This document shows, one piece after another, positions 12,791-28,711 of a stretch of 42,114 bases of DNA. The stretch is from positions 1-42,114 of the forward strand of contig JAGPCO010000065.1 in NCBI GenBank assembly GCA_018058095.1, given 5' to 3'. The notes below the pieces were generated by a model that did not search any database, had not been told where the DNA came from, and was given only the letters and a program-made list of their open reading frames with translations. The stretch's first letter is position 1, and each line of letters starts with the position of its first letter. This stretch comes from Kofleriaceae bacterium (GTDB lineage Bacteria; Myxococcota_A; Polyangia; Haliangiales; Haliangiaceae). The position numbers and the translations under genes are program-made.

Positions 12791-14698
12791 ATGGGCGACG
12801 ACCGCTGGGGCGCGCTGGCGGCGCTGTGGCGGCGCGAGCGCCAGGCCGCGCGCGACCAGTTCGTCGCCCTGCGGCGCGGGTCGACGGTGGCCGAACGCGC
12901 CGCGCGTGGGCTGGCCCTGACCGGCCTCGAGGTCGGCGAGGAGCGGGCCGCGCCGCGCGAGCGCAGCCGGGTCCGCCTGCAGGTGCCCGACCGGGTCGAC
13001 CTCGACGACCTCCAGCTCGGCCCGGGCGATCCGGTCGTGGTCTGGCGTGATGGCCCGGGTGGTCCCGACGGCGACGGCGCCGTGCGCGGGGTGCTGGTCG
13101 GGCGCGAGGGCCAGGCGGTCTGGGTCATGCTCGATCGCTGGTTGCCAGACGCCCTCGGTCCGCTCCACCTCGACGCCGAGGCGGCCGAGGTCACGTTCGG
13201 CCGCGGCGACCAGGCCCTCGCCGCCGTGGTCGCGGCCAAGGCCGACAGCGCGCTCGGGCACCTGCGCGCGGTGCTGGAAGGCGCCCGCCCGCCGGTGGCG
13301 CGCCCGGCCGCGCCGGCCGTGCGCCTGGGCGACGACCAGCTCGACGAGCTGCAGCAGCGGGCGGTGGCGCTGGCCCTGGCCGCCGTCGACGTCGCGCTGA
13401 TCCACGGCCCGCCCGGCACCGGCAAGACCCGGACCCTGGTCGAGATCGTGGCCCACAAGGTCGCCGCCGGCGAGCGCGTCTTGTGTACGGCGCCGTCGAA
13501 CACTGCCGTCGACAACCTGGGTGAACGCCTGGCGGCGCGTGGCCTGCCGGTGGTGCGGCTCGGCCACCCGGCCCGGGTCGCGCCTGGCCTGGCCGGCCTG
13601 ACCCTCGACGCCCAGGTCGACGCCGATGGCGCCAGCGCGCTGGCCCGGCAGTGGCGCGATCGCGCGCTCGCCCTGCGCAAGGGCGCGCACGGCCGCACCG
13701 CCGAGGCCCGGGCCCGGCGCGACGAGGCGCGCGCGCTCGATCGCGACGCCGCCGCGGCGCTGGCCACCGCCGAGCAGGCGGTGCTGGCGCGGGCCCGGGT
13801 GGTGCTGGCGACCTGCGTCGGCGCGGCCGGCCCGGTCCTGGCCGACGCCCGGTTCGGCACCGTCGTGCTCGACGAGGCGACCCAGGCGCCCGACCCGGTC
13901 GCGCTGTGCGCGCTCGGCCGCGGCGGCGTCGCCATCCTGGCCGGCGATCCGTGCCAGCTCGGGCCGACGGTCATCGACCCCGGCGCGGCGCGCGCCGGCC
14001 TGGCCAGCACCTTCTTCGAGCGCCTGCTCGCCAGCGCGCCCGCCGCCAGCGTGATGCTCGAGCTGCAGCACCGCATGCACGCCGACATCATGGCGTTCCC
14101 GTCGCGGGCCAGCTACCACGGCCGGCTGCGCGCCGCCCCGGCGGTGGCCGGGCACGACCTGGCCCAGCTCGGGGTCCGGGCCGATCCGGACCGACCCGGC
14201 GCGTTGTGGCTGTGCGACAGCGCGGGCAAGGACTGGACCGAGGAACAGAGCGACCGCGCCGGCGCCGACCCGTCGACGGCCAACCCCGGCCACGCCGTGC
14301 GGGTCGCGGCCGAGGTGCGGCGCCTCTTGTCGCGCGGGCTGGCCCCGACCGACCTGGCGGTGATCGCCGCCTACTCGGCCCAGGTCCGCCAGCTGCGCCA
14401 CCTGCTCGGGCCCGAGCGTGCGGCCGGGCTCGAGGTCGGCACCGTCGACGGCTTCCAGGGCCGCGAGAAGGAGGTGGTGGTGGTCGACACCGTCCGCAGC
14501 AACGAGCACGGCGAGCTCGGCTTCCTGGCCGAGACCCGGCGCATGAACGTGGCGCTGACCCGGGCCCGCCGCTTCCTCCTGGTCGTGCTCGACTCGGCCA
14601 CCGTCGGCGGCCACCCGTACTACGGCGCGCTGCTGGCCCACGCCGACGCGATCGGCGCGCACGGCAGCGCCTGGGCCGACGAGGCCGAGCCGCTGTAA
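12791..14698 (+). CDS. Superfamily 1 DNA/RNA helicase, IGHMBP2/UPF1-like
   Basis: 635 aa. Residues ~1-190 hold a small beta-barrel/stalk region like that of IGHMBP2 (ARGLALTGLEVGEE, RLQVPDRVDLDDLQLGPGDPV). The motor motifs are complete: Walker A GPPGTGKT (206-213), motif Ia APSNTAVDNL, motif II DEAT near 360, motif III GDPCQLGPTV, motif IV QHRMHADIM near 427, motif V TVDGFQGREKE near 552, and motif VI RRMNVALTRAR near 584. DEAT in place of DEAD/DEAG is common in this branch. It should unwind RNA or DNA 5'-3' with ATP; the cellular role in bacteria is not settled. It is transcribed divergently from the acyl-CoA ligase with an 87-bp gap, and its TAA stop abuts an inverted-repeat element. Confidence 0.93.
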   Translation: MGDDRWGALAALWRRERQAARDQFVALRRGSTVAERAARGLALTGLEVGEERAAPRERSRVRLQVPDRVDLDDLQLGPGDPVVVWRDGPGGPDGDGAVRGVLVGREGQAVWVMLDRWLPDALGPLHLDAEAAEVTFGRGDQALAAVVAAKADSALGHLRAVLEGARPPVARPAAPAVRLGDDQLDELQQRAVALALAAVDVALIHGPPGTGKTRTLVEIVAHKVAAGERVLCTAPSNTAVDNLGERLAARGLPVVRLGHPARVAPGLAGLTLDAQVDADGASALARQWRDRALALRKGAHGRTAEARARRDEARALDRDAAAALATAEQAVLARARVVLATCVGAAGPVLADARFGTVVLDEATQAPDPVALCALGRGGVAILAGDPCQLGPTVIDPGAARAGLASTFFERLLASAPAASVMLELQHRMHADIMAFPSRASYHGRLRAAPAVAGHDLAQLGVRADPDRPGALWLCDSAGKDWTEEQSDRAGADPSTANPGHAVRVAAEVRRLLSRGLAPTDLAVIAAYSAQVRQLRHLLGPERAAGLEVGTVDGFQGREKEVVVVDTVRSNEHGELGFLAETRRMNVALTRARRFLLVVLDSATVGGHPYYGALLAHADAIGAHGSAWADEAEPL

Positions 14699-14857
14699 GG
14701 GGCCGGGAACGGGCAACTCGGTCGCGCGCGCGGCCGATCCATCCCCGGGGGCTTCGTTGCTCCTCGGTCACGTACCGACGGGTATGCTCCCTCGTCGCGC
14801 CTTGCCCGCGGGGCGCCTCGACCGCGCGCATCGATCGACTTGCCCGTTCCCGGCCCC
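14699..14857. mobile_element. 159-bp MITE-like element (or large stem-loop) with 18-bp terminal inverted repeats
   Basis: The left end 14699-14716 (GGGGCCGGGAACGGGCAA) and right end 14840-14857 are perfect inverse complements. The symmetry continues inward imperfectly for about 20 more bases (TCGnTCG and GCGCGCGG blocks). TAA flanks both sides (14696-14698, which is the helicase stop codon, and 14858-14860), as a 3-bp target duplication would. It contains no coding frame. A bidirectional terminator between the converging helicase and kinase genes is the alternative, though there is no T-tract. Confidence 0.5.
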
Positions 14858-14883
14858 TAACGGCGACCGCTCGGCGTCCGCCC

Positions 14884-16499
14884 TCAGGCCAGCGGCAGGC
14901 GGACCACGAACGCCGCCCCGCCGAGGTCGCTGCTGCCGACGGTGATGGTGCCGCGGTGCTGCTCGACGATGTTGCGGACGATGGGCAGGCCCAGGCCGGT
15001 GCCCTTGCCGTCGGGCTTGGTCGTGAAGAACGGCTCGAAGATGCGCTCGCGCTCGAGCTCGGGCACGCCGGGGCCGGAGTCGGCCACCTCGACCTCGATC
15101 GCCGCCGGCAGCCGCACGGTGCGGACGCGGATCGTGCCGCCGGCCTCCTCGACCGCGTGGGCGGCGTTGGTGACCAGGTTGATCAGCACCTGCTCGAGCT
15201 GGCCCGGCACGGCGAGCACCGTGGGCAGGGCCGGCGCGAGCTCGGCGGCGGTGACGATCTGGGCCCGCTCGAACAGGTGCTCGCAGATCGCCAGCGACTG
15301 TCCGACCACGTCGTTGACGTCGACCGGCTCCACGCTCGTCGCCGCCGGCCGACCGTACTGGACCAGATCACGCGCGAAGCGCTGGATGCGCTGGGCCGAG
15401 GCGCCGATGCGCCGCAGCTTCTCGAGGTCGCCCGCCTCGGCCCGGCCGTCGAGCTTGCGCAGCAGGTAGTCGGCGTACACGGTGATCGAGGTCAGCGGGT
15501 TGTTGAGCTCGTGGACGACGCCGGCCGCCAGCTTGCCCAGCGTGCCCAGCCGCTCGGCCCGCACCATCTGCGCCTCGAGCTCGGCCAGGCGCGACTGATC
15601 GGCGCCGACGGCGACGACCGCGCCGATGGCCGCGCCGGGCCCGGCCGCGGCCTCGCCGACGGCCGGCTCGGCCGGCTCGCCCAGCGCCGACACGTTCCAC
15701 ACGGTGCGGACCCGGCGCCGGTCGGCCGCGGCCAGGACGATCTCGACGCCGAGCCGGTGCTCGCCGGCCAGGCCAGCGGCGAAGGCGGTCGCCACGTGCT
15801 GGCGCTGGTCGTCGGGCACCAGCTCGCGCAGGTCGCGGCCGACGACGTCGTCGCGCCGGCGCCCGAGCAGGGTCAACAGGGCGCGGTTGGCGGCGGTGAC
15901 CCGGCTGCGGCGGTCGACCGCGAGCACCAGCGCGTCGGCCTGGTCGATCAGGCGGGCCTGGTAGTCGCGCAGGTCGCGCACCTCGCGCTCGGCCCCGACC
16001 GAGCGCACCACCGCCGCCAGCTGGTTGGCCACCGGCCACAGGCGGGCCGCGCGCGCCGGCATCGGCATCGCCCGGGGCGCCGCCGCCGGCGGGTCGGCCA
16101 CGTCGATGATCCCGAACAGCTCACCGCCGCTGGCCAGCGGGACCGAGAAGCCGGCGCCGGCGCCGACGAACGGCGAGTCCCAGCGCGCGCCCAGGCGCAG
16201 CCGTGCGCTCGACCCCACCGCCGGCTTGAGCGCCGCGGCCAGGGCCGCCTCCGCGCTCACGGCCAGGCGCTCGCGCTCGAGCCCGCCGCGCAGCACGCCG
16301 TGCCGGGCGTAACACCGCACCGCCTCGCCTCCCCGCAGGCCCCCGACCCGGACGGCCAGGGCGCAGCCGGGCTCGAGCCGGGCCAGCGCGTCGAGGACGC
16401 GACTGACCAGGGTCGGTTCGTCGAGGTCGAGGTGAAGATCGCGCGCCAGCAGCAGCACCGCCGCCGCGGCGTCGAGGTCGAGCCCCGGCTCCGGCGCGG

Positions 16500-16503
<4 letters not shown>
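14884..16503 (-). CDS. Sensor histidine kinase (GAF-PAS-HisKA-HATPase)
   Basis: 539 aa from a GTG at 16503 that overlaps the upstream stop (GTGA); a longer frame reaching 17811 is a shadow of the upstream gene. Order: a GAF-like domain (~20-185), a PAS domain (~190-305, [23 protein letters not shown] to LAELEAQM), and a HisKA dimerisation domain with H-box [13 protein letters not shown]. The ATPase domain follows with N-box [14 protein letters not shown]1 DSGPGVPE, F-box EPFFTTK and G2 [11 protein letters not shown]. No membrane segment is seen, so it is cytoplasmic. It should autophosphorylate on the H-box His. No response regulator lies next to it, a common state in myxobacteria. Its translation is tied to the upstream kinase-like protein, which lacks an ATPase domain. 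Confidence 0.92.
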
Positions 16504-18608
<2,105 letters not shown>

Positions 18609-18614
18609 GCGTGC

Positions 18615-18620
18615 ACGTTA
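18615..18620 (-). promoter_or_regulatory. -10-like box (TAACGT) for a leaderless transcript
   Basis: On the minus strand TAACGT ends 6 nt before the GTG at 18608. The same hexamer is found 8 nt before the PrkA start. No -35 box is clear. Confidence 0.35.
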
Positions 18621-18702
18621 GCACCCGGCCGGCGCCACCGTGGCCCGGCCCGGCCCGTCGCGAGATCCGTCGGGCGCACGGGATGCGCCTCGCTCAGGGC
18701 CC

Positions 18703-20060
<1,358 letters not shown>

Positions 20061-20064
<4 letters not shown>

Positions 20065-20861
20065 GGCGTCCCGTCCCGGGGCGGCGCCTGGCCGGCGCCA
20101 CCCTCGCCCCGCCCGGCCCCGGCCAGGCGCGCGATCTTGGCGGCCATCACCCCGGCGCCGAAGCCGTTGTCGATGTTGAGCACCGCCAGCCCCGGGGCGC
20201 AGCTGCTGAGCATCGTGCCGAGCGCGGCCAGCCCGCCGGCGCCGACGCCGTAACCGACGCTGGTCGGCACCGCCAGCACCGGCGCGCTGACCAGGCCGGC
20301 CACCACCGACGGCAGCGCGCCCTCCATCCCGGCCACCACCACCACCACGTCGGCGGCGCGCAGGCGCGGCAGCCGCTCGAGCAGGCGGTGCAGCCCGGCC
20401 ACGCCGACGTCGACCACACACTCGACCTCGGCGCCGAGGAACGTCGCGGTCACCGCCGCCTCGTCAACCACCGGGAGGTCGCTGGTGCCGGCGGCGACGA
20501 TGGCGACCCGGCCGCAGCGCGGTCGCGGCCGGGCCGGGGCCAGCTCGAGGACGCGGGCCCGGGCCTGGTACACCGCCGCGGGCAGGGCGGCGCACACCGC
20601 GGCGGCCTTGTCGGCGTCGACCCGCGTCGCCAGCGCGCCGCGCCCACCGGCGGCGAGCGCGCCGAGGAGCTCGACCAGCTGAGCGGCGCTCTTCCACTCG
20701 CCCAGCACCACCTCGGGCACCCCGGTCCGCCCTTCCCGCGCATGGTCGAGCACCGCGTCGGCCACCGCCACGCCGGCGCCGAGCTGGGTCGCGGCCTGGT
20801 CAGCGGTCACGTCGCCCCGGCCGACGGCGGCCAGCAGCTCGAGCAAGGCGGAGCGCTCCAC
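20061..20861 (-). CDS. larB: Nickel-pincer cofactor biosynthesis protein LarB
   Basis: 266 aa from GTG 20861. LarB carboxylates and hydrolyses nicotinic acid adenine dinucleotide to pyridinium-3,5-biscarboxylic acid mononucleotide, the first step of nickel-pincer cofactor synthesis. The C-terminal half is the AIR-carboxylase (PurE-like) domain with [49 protein letters not shown] and [11 protein letters not shown], all hallmark blocks of LarB. The N-terminal half has the usual helical region ([19 protein letters not shown]). It overlaps larC by four bases, so the two are one operon. Length is normal for the family (about 250 aa). The sulfur-insertion enzyme LarE and a LarA-type client must be elsewhere. 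Confidence 0.95.
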
Positions 20862-20913
20862 CGCGACCTTCTAGCACGGCCCGGCCCGGGCGGGGCCACC
20901 ACGCCGGGCGGCG

Positions 20914-22245
20914 TCACGACCGCAGCGCGCGCACCATCACCACCGCCGCCACCAGCGCCGCCGCCACCCCGAGCGCCCCGAGCCAGCCAAAGCCGCCACG
21001 CCCGGGCGAGGCCGGGCCGCGCAGGCCGGGCGCCGGCGCGCCCACCGCCGGCGCCGACTGCGGCACCGGCGCGGTCGCGCTGGCCGGGCCGGCCGGCCGC
21101 GGCGGTTCGCCCCAGCTGATCGTCTCGATCGCCGTGCCATCGACGCGGATGGCCGAAACCTCGACCTGGTCGCCGTGCAGGTGGACCCGCAGGTAGTGCA
21201 GCACGCGCTCGAACGTGACCACCGCCTTCTTGTCGAGCGCGGTCGCCCGCTGCGAGCGCGGGTACAGCGGCGCGCCGCCGCCGCCGGTGACGAAGTAGCG
21301 GATGCCGTTGTGCTCGGCCCGCGAGTAGACGTGGTCGTGGCCGGAGAACACCGCCGTGACCTGGTACTGCTCGAACAGCGGGGTCCAGCGCTCGCGCAGG
21401 TCGCGCTGCCCGCCGTGCAGCGAGATCGAGAACGGCGGGTGGTGCATGACCACGAAGATGTGGCGGACCCGGGCGTCCTGGCGCGCGGCGATGAGCTCGC
21501 TCTCGAGCCACGAGGTCTGGTCGGTCAGGGCGAAGCTGTGCGAGTTGGAGTCGAGCACCAGGAAGCGGGCGTGGCCGTAGGAGAAGGCGTAGTAGCGCTC
21601 GGGGTTGGGCGAGTTCTCGGGCACCGCGAACAGCGCGCGGTAGGTGTCGGCGGTGCGGCCGCGGCCCTGCCGGTCGTGGTTGCCCAGCGACGGGAACAGC
21701 ACGTTGTTGCGCAGCACGTCGCGCTCGACGTCGAAGTAGGTCTGCCACTGGTCCTCGCGGTGGCCCTCGTCGACCATGTCACCGGTGCCGAGCACGAAGT
21801 CGGGGATCTCGGCCGCGGCCCGGTCCATCACCCGACGGTGCGAGTCGGCGTTCGAGCGGGTATCGCCGAACACCACGAACGACAGCGGGCCCGGGGTCCC
21901 CAGCGGCGGCGCGGTCGCGAACTCGCCGGTCAGGTTGGGCTTGCCGGACGGGCCGTCCCCCTCGAACTCGACCCGGTAGGTGTAGCGGGTCGCCGGCTGC
22001 AGGCCGTCGACCACCACCTCGGCGATCTCGTCGCTGCCGCTCCGGACCCGGCGCTCGCCACCGCCGCCGGTGACCACCACCGTGGCCGGCACCCGCTCGT
22101 CGACCTCCCACATGACGGTGATCGAGCTCGGGGTCAGGTTCTGCAGGTACGGCCCCTTGCGCAGGCGCGGCCCAGCCTCGGCCGTGCCGCCCACGAGCAC
22201 GAGCACGAGCGCACCCACGGCGCCGACCAAGGCGGACCTGCCCAT
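20914..22245 (-). CDS. Exported purple-acid-phosphatase-like metallophosphoesterase, C-terminally membrane-anchored
   Basis: 443 aa. A signal peptide ends near GGTAEAG (about residue 24). A purple-acid-phosphatase N-terminal/fibronectin-type domain follows (KGPYLQNLTPSSITVMWEVDE, about 30-110). The catalytic metallophosphoesterase domain contains FGDTRSN, GTGDMVDEG, SLGNHDRQG, VMHHPPF and SGHDHVYSRAE, the full di-metal ligand set. A Pro/Ala linker leads to a C-terminal hydrophobic helix and RALRS tail (about 418-443), which would anchor it in the membrane with the enzyme outside. It probably releases phosphate from organic esters; the substrate is unknown. A TATCCT box (22253-22258, minus strand) ends 7 nt before the ATG. 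Confidence 0.9.
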   Translation of the reverse strand: MGRSALVGAVGALVLVLVGGTAEAGPRLRKGPYLQNLTPSSITVMWEVDERVPATVVVTGGGGERRVRSGSDEIAEVVVDGLQPATRYTYRVEFEGDGPSGKPNLTGEFATAPPLGTPGPLSFVVFGDTRSNADSHRRVMDRAAAEIPDFVLGTGDMVDEGHREDQWQTYFDVERDVLRNNVLFPSLGNHDRQGRGRTADTYRALFAVPENSPNPERYYAFSYGHARFLVLDSNSHSFALTDQTSWLESELIAARQDARVRHIFVVMHHPPFSISLHGGQRDLRERWTPLFEQYQVTAVFSGHDHVYSRAEHNGIRYFVTGGGGAPLYPRSQRATALDKKAVVTFERVLHYLRVHLHGDQVEVSAIRVDGTAIETISWGEPPRPAGPASATAPVPQSAPAVGAPAPGLRGPASPGRGGFGWLGALGVAAALVAAVVMVRALRS

Positions 22246-22252
22246 CGAATAC

Positions 22253-22258
22253 AGGATA
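22253..22258 (-). promoter_or_regulatory. -10 box (TATCCT) for a near-leaderless transcript
   Basis: TATCCT on the minus strand ends 7 nt before the ATG at 22245, leaving no room for a ribosome-binding site. It fits the leaderless pattern seen at other genes here. Confidence 0.4.
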
Positions 22259-22299
22259 GAGAGGAGCGCGGCCGCCGCGCAAGTTCCGCGGTCGGTCAG

Positions 22300-24558
<2,259 letters not shown>

Positions 24559-24566
24559 CGCCCCCG

Positions 24567-24572
24567 ACGTTA
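24567..24572 (-). promoter_or_regulatory. -10-like box (TAACGT) before prkA
   Basis: TAACGT on the minus strand ends 8 nt before the ATG at 24558, the same hexamer as before the kinase gene at 18608. Confidence 0.35.
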
Positions 24573-24593
24573 CTCGCCTTCCGCGGTGGGCGG

Positions 24594-25160
24594 CTACTTG
24601 GCGGTCAGATCGATCGCCACCTGCTGCTTCTTGGGGTCGCAGGTGGTGGCGGTGCACACCGCGAACTTCAGCTCGGCCGGGACCTGGTAGCTGCCGGCGG
24701 CCGACGCGGTCAGCGGCACCTCGAACGTCAGCTCGTGCTCGTCGAGCTTCTGGACCGGGGCGGCCGCGGTCACCCCGCCGGCCGGGGTCACCGTCAGCTT
24801 GGTCGGGTAGTCCTTGTTCATCTTGTAGCCGGCGCCCGGCGTGACCGAGACCTTGGCCATGACCGGGGCCCCAGCCGCGCCGGCGACCGGGCTGACCGCG
24901 ACCGCGTACGAGGTGTCCGGCCCGCCCCGCGCCGCCCCGCCGCCGATGCCACCCTTGTCACCACCCTCCCCGCCCGGCACGGCGATCTTCTCGCCACCCG
25001 GCGCGCCGGTCCGGGCCGCGCCGGTCGCCGCGCCGGTCGCCGCGCCGCCGCCCGGGGGATCGGCCGGCGGGGTGGCCCGCTTGCAGGCGGTGGCGGCGAG
25101 CGCGAAGGACAGGCCAAGCGAGAGGCCGAGGGCGAACCGAGTCGAGCGCAGAGCGAACAT
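24594..25160 (-). CDS. Lipoprotein with DsbD-alpha-like domain
   Basis: 188 aa. The signal sequence ends in a lipobox-like ATAC (LAATAC, Cys near 26). A Gly/Ala/Pro linker follows to about residue 85, then a ~100-residue immunoglobulin-like domain (VSVTPGAGYKMNKDYPTKLTV to LKFAVCTATTCDPKKQQVAIDL). The Cys-x4-Cys-x-Pro arrangement at the end resembles the N-terminal alpha domain of the thiol:disulfide interchange protein DsbD. A periplasmic redox or metal-related function is therefore possible, but this is inferred from one motif. A strong -10 box TATACT (25167-25172) ends 6 nt before the ATG. Confidence 0.78.
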   Translation of the reverse strand: MFALRSTRFALGLSLGLSFALAATACKRATPPADPPGGGAATGAATGAARTGAPGGEKIAVPGGEGGDKGGIGGGAARGGPDTSYAVAVSPVAGAAGAPVMAKVSVTPGAGYKMNKDYPTKLTVTPAGGVTAAAPVQKLDEHELTFEVPLTASAAGSYQVPAELKFAVCTATTCDPKKQQVAIDLTAK

Positions 25161-25166
25161 GCCGTC

Positions 25167-25172
25167 AGTATA
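25167..25172 (-). promoter_or_regulatory. -10 box (TATACT) for a leaderless transcript
   Basis: TATACT on the minus strand matches TATAAT in five positions and ends 6 nt before the ATG at 25160. The transcript would begin at or next to the start codon. Confidence 0.5.
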
Positions 25173-25243
25173 GGCGGCATCCGCCCGGCGCGCACGCCGG
25201 GGGCGGCCCGGCCCAGCCGGCCGGCCGGCCAGCCCCGGCGTGG

Positions 25244-25249
25244 TAGGCT
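25244..25249 (+). promoter_or_regulatory. -10-like box (TAGGCT) before the Ser/Thr kinase gene
   Basis: TAGGCT ends 6 nt before the GTG at 25256, the same spacing as at 26751 and 38412. Confidence 0.35.
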
Positions 25250-25255
25250 GGCCCC

Positions 25256-26680
<1,425 letters not shown>

Positions 26681-26750
26681 GGCGATCACCACCACGGTCC
26701 GAGGGGCCCGAACCTCCCGCCAGCGGCGTGAACCCGCGGCCGGCAGGTGC

Positions 26751-26756
26751 TACCCT
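26751..26756 (+). promoter_or_regulatory. -10-like box (TACCCT) before the MoxR/DUF58 operon
   Basis: TACCCT ends 6 nt before the GTG at 26763, the first gene of the operon. The upstream kinase stop is 83 bp away. Confidence 0.35.
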
Positions 26757-26762
26757 GCCGCG

Positions 26763-27542
26763 GTGGAGCAGGCTCCTTCGGAGCGTCGCTGGCGGGCGCT
26801 GGCCGACGGGGTCGCCGCCAGCCTCGGCCTCAACGTGTGGGTCTCGGTCGTGCTGCTGCCGGCGCTGTTCATCGGCCAGACCGGCGGCAACGACCTGCTG
26901 CTCGGCTTGATCCCGCTCCTGGTCCTCGGCCTCGGCCTGTGGCGCCGCTCCGAGGCCGTGCTGCTGCTGGCCTACCCGGCCGCGGTGCTGGTGCCCATCG
27001 CCGTACACCCGGTGATGGCGTCGGCCCACGTGTACGGGCCGATCCGCTTCGTCACGGTGGCCATCGGCGTCACCGCCTACCTGGTCGGCGTGTCGTTCTT
27101 CACCAACTTCCACGAACCGACCCCGCCGGTGTCCATCCGCCCGCTGTCGTCGGCGCTGGCCGGTCCGCCGCAGCGCTGGCGCCGGCGCGAGCGGGTGTAC
27201 TGGGAGCTGTTCGCGCTGTCGCTCATCATGCCGGTCAGCCTGCTGCTGTGGGTCAACTACGCGCCCGAGGTGCAGGGCTACCTCGGCGAGAACTACCCGG
27301 GCCGGGTCGCCGCCATGACCACCGTGCTGGTGGTCGGGGTCATCGCCCTGTGGCTGGTCATCTTCCACGTCGCGTTCCTCGGCGTGCTGCGCCCGCACCG
27401 CACCGGTGACCGCGACCTCCTCACCACCCTGGCCCAGGCCAAGGCCGACGCCCGCACCGGGCGCCCCCGCACCCCCTTCTACGTCGGCGTCGTCGCCGCG
27501 CTGGCCGGCATGCTCGTGTTGCTCCTGCTCCGTCACCTGTGA
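26763..27542 (+). CDS. Integral membrane protein of unknown function, first gene of the MoxR/DUF58 operon
   Basis: 259 aa from GTG. About seven hydrophobic helices are visible, for example LNVWVSVVLLPALFIG, LLLGLIPLLVLGLGLW, VTVAIGVTAYLVGVSFF, LFALSLIMPVSLLLWV, VLVVGVIALWLVIFHVAFL and VGVVAALAGMLVLLLL. Between helices 4 and 5 is a hydrophilic loop with PPVSIRPLSSALAGPP. No family motif is recognised. Only 6 bp separate it from the next small membrane gene, and eight genes follow closely in the same direction. It is probably an envelope component of the MoxR-associated system. Confidence 0.8.
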   Translation: MEQAPSERRWRALADGVAASLGLNVWVSVVLLPALFIGQTGGNDLLLGLIPLLVLGLGLWRRSEAVLLLAYPAAVLVPIAVHPVMASAHVYGPIRFVTVAIGVTAYLVGVSFFTNFHEPTPPVSIRPLSSALAGPPQRWRRRERVYWELFALSLIMPVSLLLWVNYAPEVQGYLGENYPGRVAAMTTVLVVGVIALWLVIFHVAFLGVLRPHRTGDRDLLTTLAQAKADARTGRPRTPFYVGVVAALAGMLVLLLLRHL

Positions 27543-27548
27543 GGTCCC

Positions 27549-27737
27549 GTGCGCCGCTACTTCTTCGAGATCCTCGCCATCACCCTCATCGGCGGCAGCC
27601 TGTTCTTCTTCCGCGAGACGCTGTCGTACCTGGCCCGGCGGGACTACGTCGGCGCCCTGGTCGTGCTCATCATCGGCGTCGCGGTGATCTCGGTCGGCAA
27701 GGAGATGGCGCGCCTGGCCCTGGTGCAGCGCGACTGA
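27549..27737 (+). CDS. Small membrane protein (62 aa)
   Basis: GTG start with GAGG a few bases upstream (27541-27544). The sequence consists of two hydrophobic helices (YFFEILAITLIGGSLFFF and VGALVVLIIGVAVISVG) separated by a charged RETLSYLARRDY loop. No family is recognised. Its tight spacing (6 bp before, 2 bp after) and clean hydrophobic pattern support it as real and part of the operon. Confidence 0.75.
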   Translation: MRRYFFEILAITLIGGSLFFFRETLSYLARRDYVGALVVLIIGVAVISVGKEMARLALVQRD

Positions 27738-27739
27738 CG

Positions 27740-28711
27740 ATGCGCCGCCTCGCCCTGTCCCTCGTCCTGCTCGCCGGCGCCGGCTGCGCCGATCGGCGCG
27801 CCGGTGGTCCGGCCGGGCCGAGCGCGGCCAGCACCGCCCCCATCGCCGATCCGCCGGCCGAGCCGGGCGACCTGGTGGTGGCCACCGTCGACGGCCTGCC
27901 GGTGTGGGCGTCGTGCGTGCGAGGCCACGTGCGCGCGCGCGGCGTCAGCGTCGACCAGGCCCTGACCGACTGCGTCGATCTCGAGCTGCTGGCGCAGGCC
28001 GCGGCCCGGCGCGGCGCCGCGGCCGACCCCGAGGTGGCGACGCAGCGCCGGGTCGCGCTGGTCGACGCCCTGCTCGCGCGCGAGGCGGAAGGCCCGCTGG
28101 CCAGCCCGGCCGGCCTCACGCCCGAGGTCCGGGCCCAGGCGCTGGCCAAGGCGCGCCACCTGCTCGACGAACCCGAGCGCCGGCTGTGCGTGTACGTGCG
28201 GGCCACCGTGCCCGACGACGCTCCCGCCGGCGGCCCGGCCGACCAGGCCGCGCGCGCGCTGGCCGAGGCCATCTACGCCGAGCTCGGCCCGCAGCAGGGC
28301 GTGCTGCCCGACGAGCTGTTCGCCGCCGCCGAGCGCCTGGCGGCGGGACGGCCGCTCGATCTCGGGCGCCAGCCGTACGCGACGCAGCGGCACGGCCAGA
28401 GCGACGAGGCGTTCGCGGCCGCGCTGTTCGACATCGCCGACCGCGGTCAGGTCTCGCGGCCGGCGCGGACCCGGTGGGGCTGGGACGTCATCTTTCTGAT
28501 CGACGTGCGCCCGGCGCGGCAGCGCAGCGAGGACGAGGTGCTGGCCGAGGTCTTCCCGGCCCTGCGCCAGTCGCTGGTCGACGACTGGGCCCTGGCACGC
28601 CGGCGCGCGGCCCGGCCCCAGGTCTGGCCCGAGCGGCTGGCCGCGTTCGAGGGCGAGCCCGACGACGGCGGCGCGCCAGCCCGCACCGGGCCCGGGGCGC
28701 CGCGGCCATGA
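27740..28711 (+). CDS. SurA/parvulin-like peptidyl-prolyl isomerase lipoprotein
   Basis: 323 aa; the ATG at 27740 is chosen because it gives a clean lipoprotein signal (RRLALSLVLLAGAGC), while the longer frame from 27539 overlaps the previous gene. Residues ~40-140 match the SurA N-terminal chaperone pattern (VATVDGLPVWASCVRGHV, ALTDCVDLELLAQAAARRG). Residues ~200-270 resemble a parvulin domain (DLGRQPYATQRHGQSDEAFAAALFDI, GWDVIFLIDVRP). Whether the isomerase site is active cannot be judged. It should help fold exported proteins at the membrane, perhaps those of this operon. Its stop overlaps the next start (ATGA). Confidence 0.8.
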   Translation: MRRLALSLVLLAGAGCADRRAGGPAGPSAASTAPIADPPAEPGDLVVATVDGLPVWASCVRGHVRARGVSVDQALTDCVDLELLAQAAARRGAAADPEVATQRRVALVDALLAREAEGPLASPAGLTPEVRAQALAKARHLLDEPERRLCVYVRATVPDDAPAGGPADQAARALAEAIYAELGPQQGVLPDELFAAAERLAAGRPLDLGRQPYATQRHGQSDEAFAAALFDIADRGQVSRPARTRWGWDVIFLIDVRPARQRSEDEVLAEVFPALRQSLVDDWALARRRAARPQVWPERLAAFEGEPDDGGAPARTGPGAPRP

